A program made the translations under genes and the position numbers. The notes under the pieces were generated by a model. It worked only from the letters and a program-made list of their open reading frames with translations. It did no database searches and was not told the origin of the DNA. A stretch of DNA of 64,000 bases from Paulinella micropora (Eukaryota > Cercozoa > Imbricatea > Euglyphida > Paulinellidae): the NCBI GenBank assembly GCA_019918135.1, contig WBZZ01002473.1, forward strand, positions 1-64,000. The letters run 5' to 3'. Positions 48,249 through 55,773 of the stretch are shown in pieces. Each line of letters begins with the position of its first letter. The stretch's first letter is position 1.

Positions 48249-48941
48249 ATGGAACACGTGGCGTCCGCGCTGGTGCCGTTCGAATTCCGCGGCAATGACG
48301 GGGCGGCCGACGATGACGACGACAGGTACACGGGCCCGTTCGCGCCGCGCAGCACGAAGCACGGAGCAAACTCGTCACCCCCGCGGTGGCAGAATTACAA
48401 CGACTACGACGGGGCCGGAGATGCGAACGCGCCGCCAGAGCCGATGCGCCCGCTGAGCCTTTACCCGGGGCTAGCGGAGGCCGAGCGGGAGGACGCCCAG
48501 CAGAACCCGGGCGCGGACGAATCTTTCTGCTTTGCGTGCCAGTTCCTGCCCAGAGGACAATGCGACAACAGAGACTTTGCGCACTTGCAGAGCTTATTTG
48601 ACGAGTGGGGCGACAGGAGCCCGCTAGTAGTGCTGCGATGTGTGCAGCAGTGGTACCGGCGGCGCTGGCAGGAAGAGTGCAACCAGCACTGGCTGCTGAG
48701 CAGCATACGGTTGCACATCGTGAGCCACCGCGCCATGCCCCCGGAGGTTTTCAGAAAGAACGCTATGCGCACGAACCAGGCGCTGCTGTACCACCTAGTG
48801 ACGCAGGGCCTGCTGCGCGAGAACGACGACGGGACAGTGCGAGAGATAGACGAGAACAGCTTTAGAAAATACCAGAGCCTAGTGCTAGCCAGCGTCAAAC
48901 TACAGGCCGGCGCGCAGTCGAAAATGCCGGAGCCGTCTTAA
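48249..48941 (+). CDS. ORFan, 230 aa, with Cys pair
   Basis: The ATG at 48249 (MEHVASALVPFEFRG) is the natural start. An acidic head (AADDDDDRY) is followed by a Pro-rich part, then FCFACQFLPRGQCDN, a possible zinc-binding C-x2-C...C group. A helical body follows (LVVLRCVQQWYRRRWQEECN, NAMRTNQALLYHLVTQGLL, FRKYQSLVLASVKLQ). No family recognised. Confidence 0.7.
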   Translation: MEHVASALVPFEFRGNDGAADDDDDRYTGPFAPRSTKHGANSSPPRWQNYNDYDGAGDANAPPEPMRPLSLYPGLAEAEREDAQQNPGADESFCFACQFLPRGQCDNRDFAHLQSLFDEWGDRSPLVVLRCVQQWYRRRWQEECNQHWLLSSIRLHIVSHRAMPPEVFRKNAMRTNQALLYHLVTQGLLRENDDGTVREIDENSFRKYQSLVLASVKLQAGAQSKMPEPS

Positions 48942-49078
48942 ATAGGACGTTTGCAGAAAAAAACATGGCTTTTAATTATAAAAAACAGGAAAATCTTTTT
49001 TTCAAACTCTGAACAGGCAGGGAGGACGCCCGCCGAAAACTAAAAAAAATTCCTAACTCCGTGTGTCTTGGGTCGCTT

Positions 49079-49861
49079 CTAGTCACAGTCCGAGTCACTG
49101 CAATCAGCACAGACTCCCTTGGGACTGCCGCTGAGCCACTTGCGTTGGATAGGAGTCTTTACACCTATCTCGAGCAGCTCTTCCCACTTCAAGGTGCAGT
49201 CTCGTTCAGCTCGGTAGGCGTCTCCCAACAAATTCAACATTGGCAACGAAATAATTCTTTGTACGGCTTCTGTGATTTGGTCGCTGCTCCGCACCTCCGA
49301 TATAATGCCGTCCAGTGGCAGATGCCTGAGGAATTGGTGTTCGCACTTGTGACTTCTTTGGTCCAGCGACAAGCTGAGTTCCATCACTGTTTTGCCGGTC
49401 CGGATCGTGTGTTTGCAGTACAACACCAAGCGCGCACTAACGGGCACAGATTCGCCGTAGCGTCTGCCCACGTCAATGTCCAGCAGGCCGTGCGCATCCA
49501 ACTCTTCTCCGTTTTCGTAGTAATGGTAGGGAACTGCGCCGGTGATCCCGTATTTCTCAAAACCCCTGCCCAGGGTCACTTGCTCGATCTGTTGGACAAG
49601 TGTCTTTTGCACCGCGCGGAGTTCGCCTTGCTTAGCTATTTTGGCTAAGGGCAGCAGAACAGTGAGACGCTTGCAGGTCGTGCCTAGCACGGCCCAGGAA
49701 GACGGCGAGTACGAGATGAGCAATTCCAGTGTGCTGCCCTCCAGCAGCTCGAGCAGATCCAACAAGGAAGAACGACCGTGTGCACGCTTCTGTCTTTTGT
49801 TCGGTCGCGCAGCGTTTTTCGTTCCGTCGTCGGTCGAGCTCGCTGCTCCAAGAAAAGACAT
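49079..49861 (-). CDS. F-box-like protein
   Basis: 260 aa from the ATG at 49859-49861 (MSFLGAASSTDDG). A basic stretch RPNKRQKRAHGR precedes an F-box-like segment (about residues 32-72): LLDLLELLEGSTLELLISY, then SWAVLGTTCKRLTVLLPLAK. This follows the F-box layout L-x-x-L-P...L-x-x-I-x-x-Y...L-x-x-x-C-K-R-x-x-x-L, without the usual Pro. The rest is beta-rich with a CADCSDSDCD tail. F-box proteins hand substrates to SCF ubiquitin ligases through SKP1; an SKP1-like gene lies at 31412-32295. The partnership is inference. Confidence 0.6.
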   Translation of the reverse strand: MSFLGAASSTDDGTKNAARPNKRQKRAHGRSSLLDLLELLEGSTLELLISYSPSSWAVLGTTCKRLTVLLPLAKIAKQGELRAVQKTLVQQIEQVTLGRGFEKYGITGAVPYHYYENGEELDAHGLLDIDVGRRYGESVPVSARLVLYCKHTIRTGKTVMELSLSLDQRSHKCEHQFLRHLPLDGIISEVRSSDQITEAVQRIISLPMLNLLGDAYRAERDCTLKWEELLEIGVKTPIQRKWLSGSPKGVCADCSDSDCD

Positions 49862-49974
49862 ACCGCTACCCAAAAAAGAAGAATAATATCAGCAGTCTTG
49901 AAAAAAAATGTACCAGGCGTAACACAAAACAAACCCTTTCCTCCCTTTGTAAAAAATGTGCGTCGTCAATTTTG

Positions 49975-50215
49975 TGCAGGTGTGTGAAGGTGTGTGACTG
50001 TGTATGTGTGTGTGTGTATGTGTGTGTGTATGTGTGTGTATGTGACTGTGCAGGTGTGTGTGTGATTGTATGTGTTAATGTGTGTATGTGTGTGTATGTG
50101 ACTGTGCAGGTGTGTGTTTGATTGTATGTGTGTGTATGTGTGTATGTGTGTGTGACTGTGTGTGTATGTGTGTATGTGTGTGTATGTGTGTGTGTATGTG
50201 TGTGTTGTAGGCGTA
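49975..50215. repeat. GT-rich block with GTGTATGTGACTGTGCAGG units
   Basis: (GT)n with TATG and GACTGTG interruptions. The unit GTGACTGTGCAGGTGTGTG appears twice (about 50043 and 50099). Confidence 0.9.
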
Positions 50216-50331
50216 TAAAGCTTTGTGTGTGTGAGTCTGTTCTGTTGTGTTAAAAAGGGTTGTGACAGAAAGAGAGATATCATCTTCGCACGTCACACGC
50301 AAGGGAGGGAGGGGAGGGCCCGGGGTGTGAA

Positions 50332-50880
50332 CAATGGGCTCGCCATTGCGCAAACCCAATGTTGGCAGCATTGGTTTTGCTCAATGGGCTGTAATCGAAG
50401 GGGGCCTGCTATGCCGACATCATTGGGCATACCCAATGTTGGCAGAATTGCGCAAACCCAATGTTGCCAACATTGGGCAATCCCAATGTTGCCAACATTG
50501 GGATTGCCCAATGATGTCGGCATTGTAGTTGTCGGGCCCCCCCTTTGTACGCAACCAATTGAGCAAAACCAATGCTGCCAACATTGGGTTTGCCCAATGA
50601 TGTCAGGCATCGTAGCTGTACGCATTGCGCAAACCCAATGTTGCCAGCATTGGGTTTGCCCAATGATAGCTGTCGGGCCCCCCTTTTGTACGCAACCCAT
50701 TAAAGTCGCAATTCTGCCAACATTGGGATTGCCCAATGATGTCAGGCATAGTACGCAACCCATTAAAGTCGCAATGTTGCCAGCATTGGGTTTGCCCAAT
50801 GATGTCAGGCATCGTAGCTTTGTACGCAACCCTTTAAAGTCGCCCAATGCTGCCAACATTGAGTTTGCCCAATGGTTAGA
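50332..50880. repeat. Large cluster of CAATGTTG(G/C)CAACATTG palindromes
   Basis: More than fifteen imperfect palindromes of the type CCAATGTTGCCAACATTGG or CATTGGGTTTGCCCAATG, arranged head to tail and separated by short repeats such as GTACGCAACCCATTAAAGTCG (in pieces) and TCGGGCCCCCC. The first 55 bases match the small cluster at 34699. Confidence 0.9.
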
Positions 50881-50954
50881 AGGATAGGCCCCTCTGTGGC
50901 CATATTCACACTCACGTGAAATGACTTTGCTATTTGTCGTCGTATACAAACAGA

Positions 50955-51180
50955 AAGTTGCGTGTGTATGTGTGTGTGTTACTCTGTGCGTGTTTCATGG
51001 GCTGAACGTGTACACAGAGAATTGTGTGTGTGTGTGTTTCTTTTGCTGAACGTGTACACCAAGAGTTGTGTTTGTGTATCCGTCAATGTGTGTGTATGTG
51101 TGTTTCTAAGTGTAATACAAAGAGGTACGTGTTCTTACTATTTGTGTGTGCACGTGTGTGTGCAGGTGTGTGATTGCTGT
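50955..51180. repeat. GT-rich block with AACGTGTACAC units
   Basis: Less regular (GT)n DNA with two copies of GCTGAACGTGTACAC (about 51000 and 51045). Confidence 0.8.
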
Positions 51181-51442
51181 TTGTAATGTATCCCTGCGTC
51201 ATGTGTCTCTACAGAGAGTTATGCGATCTTCCTTTCCACTTTTATCTATCTTCCTATATTATCTATCGCATCTCTTTCTTTTCCTGCACTCTTGCTCTTA
51301 TTTCTAGTTGTGAAAGAACTTACACGTATTACCTTGACGGATACATGGAGCAAACATCACGCCTTGCTGCACCTAAGACACTTACACACCGATTTTGGGG
51401 GCTGGTTTTCTTTCTTCCTGCTTACAGGAAAAAAAACAACGA

Positions 51443-52732
51443 ATGAGCGACGGCTCCCTGCCTTCCGACGTTGCTGCTCCCACAACTGCCAATCCGCCTT
51501 GCTTCCTGAGATCCACGGAGATCAGGTCGCTGCCAGGCCTGCGCGACGTCCTGCTTTCACGAGCCGGGGCCTGCGTTGAAGTCGTGCTGAACGCGGAACC
51601 AATCAGCAGGGACCGAGTGTCGCCGCACGTGTGGTTTGACGAGTTCGAGAGCGAGCTTGGGCCGGGCCACCAGCGCTTGTGGTCCAAGATCATAGCCTTT
51701 GCCCAGGCCCGCTGCATGTTCCAGTCTTTTCTGCTGCGGCTACCCACCAAGGCCATGTTCCTGCACCTTTCGTCCGCGCGGCTGGCCGAAACACTACAAG
51801 GCCTGGCGCCCGCCCGGGCGGAACCTCGTTTGCGGGGCCTGTGTGCCGCGCCCCTCGACAACGCTCTGGCCAGGGATTGTCCCCTCCTGCACGGATTGCT
51901 AATTAGTGAGCCCAGCCATTCGCAGCAGGCGGTCCGCCTGACGCCAGCGGAGTTCGTGTCCCGCGTCCTCGGCCCGAGCGGCACCGTTGAGCCAGCTCGC
52001 GTGCACGAGCTAGGTGCTGTCCTGGTGTGCACGGAGGCCAGCCACTACTGGATCGTCCAGCCGCATCCGGCCTCGCCCCGCGTCCCGTCCTTCAGCTCTC
52101 TGGTCGCGCTGCACGAACGTCTGGGTGTCAAGTTCCTGGACATGTTCCACCGGTCCGACCCGTCCGACGAAGGCGCGTCTTCAGACGAAGGCGCGCCTTC
52201 GGCTGCTGCTGAGAGCAACAACGAGCCCGCGCAAGGACAGCAGATCTGTTCGGCGTCCCAGCGCCAGATCTGCAGGGCCTGGACAATAGCCCGCGATACA
52301 CTAATAGTGATCGACGCGCTCCCGCAGCCAGACCCTCTGACGGGTTCCTTGGGCGCCGACCCTACGCAGCAGCAGCTAGAGTTGATCCTACTAGAAATGC
52401 GGGCCAGGGGCCTTTGTGCCACAGCCTTGTTCAAGGACGAATTCCTAGGCTACGACCCGTCAGCCAAGAACCAGCCACGAGAATTCAGGGGGTACGAGAA
52501 AGTGCGCAACGAGCGGGTCGCTGTAGAGGGCCTGCTGCGGCCCCTGAGCCACGAGCTCCAAGCGCGGGTCGCGGCCTGTCGCACCCCGGGCTCTCTCCTC
52601 CTCAGCGCGTGCCTTAGGCAGGTGGTGGATAATAGTACTCCGGACTTTGTGCTCAGGGTGGACAAGCGGGAGCAATTCATCGACCGCGAGCTCAAGATTG
52701 TCGCCCACAAACGGCGCCGGTTAGCTCAATGA
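51443..52732 (+). CDS. ORFan, 429 aa
   Basis: The ATG at 51443 (MSDGSLPSDVAAPT) is chosen. The upstream 16 codons of the longer frame lie in the acceptor-like tract. A soluble protein with Ser/Glu/Ala-rich linker (about 235-265, DEGASSDEGAPSAAAES) between two folded-looking halves. The second half ends in a basic DRELKIVAHKRRRLAQ that could be a nuclear signal. No family recognised. Confidence 0.7.
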   Translation: MSDGSLPSDVAAPTTANPPCFLRSTEIRSLPGLRDVLLSRAGACVEVVLNAEPISRDRVSPHVWFDEFESELGPGHQRLWSKIIAFAQARCMFQSFLLRLPTKAMFLHLSSARLAETLQGLAPARAEPRLRGLCAAPLDNALARDCPLLHGLLISEPSHSQQAVRLTPAEFVSRVLGPSGTVEPARVHELGAVLVCTEASHYWIVQPHPASPRVPSFSSLVALHERLGVKFLDMFHRSDPSDEGASSDEGAPSAAAESNNEPAQGQQICSASQRQICRAWTIARDTLIVIDALPQPDPLTGSLGADPTQQQLELILLEMRARGLCATALFKDEFLGYDPSAKNQPREFRGYEKVRNERVAVEGLLRPLSHELQARVAACRTPGSLLLSACLRQVVDNSTPDFVLRVDKREQFIDRELKIVAHKRRRLAQ

Positions 52733-53124
52733 ACAAAAAGACAGAAAAAACGCGGCCAGGAAGTTTCCAAATCAATTCAAAAAAGCTTTAGGCTTTCCTC
52801 TCTTTGTCCCAATCGTATTTTTTTTTAAAAAAGTTCAGGAGAGGCAATCACGCGCGCTAACAATGCGCGGGTGTAAGTAGCCAAAAACAATAGTAGACGG
52901 CAATATTCTAGATATCAACCACGGTTTTCTTTTTTTTCTCCCAAAAGACCCACCCCCGCTCTTCTTTCCCCTCCCTCTATCCCAACCTCACTTGCAAAAT
53001 CACTCTCTTTTTCCGTTCCCGCCCCCCCCCTTTTTTCCTCTCCCGCCTGTCGTTTCAGAAATTTTTGTTGTTGTTTGCTGTACGTTTTATTTTTTAAAAC
53101 GTAAGCCAGAGAAAAACAAAAGGA
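52733..53124. other. Intergenic, no gene seen
   Basis: A/T tracts (52816-52830) and a C run (53022-53030). No gene. Confidence 0.4.
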
Positions 53125-54172
53125 ATGCAACCGCCCAGCACAGCCGCGACAGAAACAAAACAGTCTCAGCACCTGGTCAACATTCTTTCGCACGTCGAAG
53201 ATTTCCAATCTCTGAAAAAAGACAACAAGACCTTGATCGTCACGTACGGACCCCCCGGAGTTGGCAAGTCCAAAGTACTCCAAAAGTTTCTTAATGAAGT
53301 CTTCGGAGAAGGTAAAGCTCTCGCTGACGTAAAAGCCTGGTACAACGGCAGCATCGATGACCTGGTCAATATGCACAGCGAGGAAGTGCGGAATTGGATC
53401 CAAATCGAGGCAGAATTAAAGGAGAGAAAAAGGCTAGGCTATGAGCTTGCCGGATCAGCTGTCTTTAGCGAATATGTGACGCGCAAGAGGACGCAAACCT
53501 ATTTTGCCGCCCGCAAAGAAACACGGGGGTTGGACGAGCTGAATGATACCCTGATACAGGCGGCTATGGGACTCGGCGCAGGGATCTTGTTAGAAACGAC
53601 CGGTGCGTACGGCAGGGGGTGGGATGCACTGCAAGGCCTCTTGTGGGCCTGCTCGCTGGCCAAGCAGAAAAAGTACACTGTTTACATCGTTTGTCCCCTA
53701 ACCAGACTGGACACCCTAAATGGCAGACTTGCTAGACGTGAGGGGCAGCTTAACGCCCATAATCCTGAAGAATTGTTCCGCAACTCCTACTACAACTTTT
53801 TTTACGAAATTCTGCCCAGCTATCAAATAGTCGCAGATGTCCTCTACATTTGTGACAACAACGGAGACAACATGAAACTGCAATACCTCGACGAAAAAGG
53901 CTCGTTTGCTTCAAAGCCCATCTCGTTGGGGGGCGCGCAGAGCCGGGAGACCTTGGAGCTGGTAAACAAACTCAACAAATTACATTTTATACGAGGGCTC
54001 CGCAAGACCGGTTGCACTTGCCCAGATTCGGCTGGAGCTTCTTGTGGCCATCCAAGGGCTGGACGAGGTCAACAATCACAGAGAATTTATGACCAGCCAA
54101 GGAACGGACCAGTTCCATCAGCAACTGTCGGCACACCCCTGTGCACTATGCATTTTTTGCCACGAGTGGTAA
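53125..54172 (+). CDS. Zeta-type P-loop kinase-like protein with predicted 64-nt intron; coding join(53125..53961, 54026..54172)
   Basis: The ATG at 53125 opens MQPPSTAATETK. A Walker A is clear at residues 42-49 (GPPGVGKS). Downstream, AGILLETTGAYGRGWD, then YTVYIVCPLTRLDTLNGRLA and RREGQ follow the layout of zeta-type/AAA_33 P-loop kinases (acidic motif after Walker A, then R-x-x-x-R lid). Read straight, the last 80 codons turn into a Cys/Pro/Gly-rich stretch unlike the rest. Removing 53962-54025 (CTG|GTAAAC...TTGCCCAG|ATT) gives a 327-aa protein whose tail is helical (RLELLVAIQGLDEVNN) and ends in HPCALCIFCHEW, a possible Zn site. Phosphorylation of nucleotide-sugar or nucleic acid ends is possible; substrate unknown. 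AATAAA follows at 54266. Confidence 0.7.
53962..54025 (+). other. Predicted intron in the P-loop kinase gene (64 nt, phase 0)
   Basis: Good donor GTAAAC and acceptor TTGCACTTGCCCAG. Length 64 is not a multiple of 3, so splicing changes the frame to one that yields natural-looking protein. Confidence 0.65.
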
Positions 54173-54265
54173 ACTCTTTAGGGATACAAGCCGAGGATTT
54201 GCTCTAGTTGGAGCCCTCTTTTCAACGGAGAAAAGGGGGGGGGCTTGGCAAGCCGGACGTTAAGC

Positions 54266-54271
54266 AATAAA
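54266..54271 (+). terminator. Putative poly(A) signal of the P-loop kinase gene
   Basis: AATAAA about 95 nt after the stop at 54170-54172, in the short convergent spacer. Confidence 0.5.
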
Positions 54272-54335
54272 AGTTGTTCCTTCCTTTATTTTCTTTTTGC
54301 ACAATTTTTAATAGCACGCGGTTCGCTTTTTTTGT

Positions 54336-54755
54336 TCATTCGGTAGCGATAATACTTTTCTTCCCGTGGGGCCGGCACTGCAGCTTGTTCGAATACGTGT
54401 GCCTGTTCGTCGTCGCGCCTAGGGGGCCGTCGGGCACGACCCAGAAGACGCGCCGGCGCGAACTCAGGAGTGTGTGGTCCGTTTCCGACACCACGACGCA
54501 GCCGCAGGTGCCACAGGTCTCGACGAACGTAGTGGTGGCCTCGCCGCCGTCGGTGACGGCGTTGGCCTTGTCCGCGAGATTCTGCAACGTGCTGTGCCAG
54601 GGCCCGCTCGTGACTTGTAGCGCGGCCGACGCGAGCTCTGCCAGGTCCCTCTCGGCCTCCAGCGCCTCTTCTTGGCCTACGTTTCGCTGATCCAGATACC
54701 TTTGCAGGCCCCGGACCAACGCCCGGGCCAGCCGGAATTCCTTGTGCTCCGACAT
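54336..54755 (-). CDS. Small Cys-containing ORFan, 139 aa
   Basis: The ATG at 54753-54755 (MSEHKEFRLARALVRGLQ) is chosen; the longer frame adds translation of leader sequence. The N-terminal half is helical (EEALEAERDLAELASAALQV). The centre has TFVETCGTCGCVVVSE, a possible zinc-binding C-x2-C-x-C. Family unknown. It diverges from the HNH gene with a 272-nt spacer containing a C run (54886-54896). Confidence 0.65.
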   Translation of the reverse strand: MSEHKEFRLARALVRGLQRYLDQRNVGQEEALEAERDLAELASAALQVTSGPWHSTLQNLADKANAVTDGGEATTTFVETCGTCGCVVVSETDHTLLSSRRRVFWVVPDGPLGATTNRHTYSNKLQCRPHGKKSIIATE

Positions 54756-55027
54756 CTTGGCAGCAAGAAAAAATGTCCCGCGTACCGGCAGAGCCGGGGA
54801 AATTTGGCGCAATTTTCAGGGGAGGTAGGGGCGCGCAAAAAAACTCTCCCTCTTGACAAGGTGTGCAGGGGCTTTCGTCGACTCCCCCCCCCCCCAACCC
54901 CACACTCCCCGCACACCCCCATTTTACGTACTTCCCCTCTTCCCCCGTCTTTCTCCCCCCCCCTTTTAACCCTCCGCCGTCCTCTTGATAGACACCAAGA
55001 AAGAGAAGGGTCTGCTGAAACACAAAC

Positions 55028-55753
55028 ATGAATCTTGAGGAAAACAAGGTGTCGACCACTGAGTCAGATCCTCCTCCTTACAAAGAAATACGGGCGGATA
55101 GAAACATACAAGAAATTTCAGCCGGCACCAACAAGCAAGATGAACAGGACCTGGCCTTGGCGGATTCTAAGGAGACGTTGCAAAGACTGCAAGACAAGCT
55201 AAGAGCCCTTGCGGCCAAGGCCAACAATCCGCGCCTGCAGGATCTGCGCCCGATTTATCTGGGCACGATAGTGCCACTGGCCAACGAGAGACGTTTGGTA
55301 AGCACGTGGCAGGCGCGAAAGTGGATCTTGGCCAATAAATGGCAAGCGCGCCTGGCGCCCTACTTTATGCCCGGCGCGCCTAAGTGGCACGTGGATCACA
55401 TTGTGCCGCGCAGTTGGGGGGGCTTGGACCACCCTCGCAACTATGTAATGATGCCTGGGCTGGTGAACATCTCGTTCAGTGACTTCTTGCCAGCGGAGAA
55501 GATAGCCTATATTGGCAGCGTAGCCACCCGCAGTGCCAAGCTCTTCTGCAACTACTTGCGTCCCGGCGCCGAGTCGAGGATCGAGGACCTGCCAGAGCTG
55601 ACAATCACGGGTGCTCTTGGCGGCAGTGTGCTCTGTCGATGGGATGCGGCCTCGTCTAGTCTTAGGAGGAATGGACTAACCATGGGCAGCAACAACACAG
55701 CGCAGCCAAGCCAGGTCATCTTCTTTGAGCTGCTTTTTTTAATGACTAGTTAA
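55028..55753 (+). CDS. HNH endonuclease domain protein (may be 5' part of the next gene)
   Basis: 241 aa from the ATG at 55028. An acidic/helical lead (LQRLQDKLRALAAKANNP) is followed by the HNH motif: KWHVDHIVPRSWGG (121-131), Asn138 in HPRNYV and Asn147 in GLVNISFSD. These give the His-Asn-His-type metal finger of HNH nucleases, which cut DNA. The last twelve residues (VIFFELLFLMTS) are oddly hydrophobic and begin exactly at a GT. Skipping 55715-55770 joins residue 229 in frame to the next gene. Only 20 nt separate this stop from the next ATG, too little for an independent promoter. Confidence 0.8.
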   Translation: MNLEENKVSTTESDPPPYKEIRADRNIQEISAGTNKQDEQDLALADSKETLQRLQDKLRALAAKANNPRLQDLRPIYLGTIVPLANERRLVSTWQARKWILANKWQARLAPYFMPGAPKWHVDHIVPRSWGGLDHPRNYVMMPGLVNISFSDFLPAEKIAYIGSVATRSAKLFCNYLRPGAESRIEDLPELTITGALGGSVLCRWDAASSSLRRNGLTMGSNNTAQPSQVIFFELLFLMTS

Positions 55754-55770
55754 ATCTAACACATGTACAG
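55715..55770 (+). other. Possible 56-nt intron joining the HNH and polymerase/helicase frames
   Basis: CAG|GTCATC...CATGTACAG|GTA, phase 0. The donor is weak but of the same GTC type as in the SKP1-like gene. Spliced product would be about 979 aa. Confidence 0.5.
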
Positions 55771-55773
55771 GTA

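Larger units (their letters stand above)
49862..51442. other. Repeat-rich region without genes
   Basis: 1.6 kb holding two GT-rich blocks and the large palindrome cluster (listed separately). No supportable gene. A classic acceptor-like TTTCTTTCTTCCTGCTTACAG ends 15 nt before the ATG at 51443. Confidence 0.5.

Noticed and set aside
50332..50880. Possible CRISPR array.
   Set aside because: Repeats are palindromic, variable in length and spacing, with no unique spacers and no cas genes.
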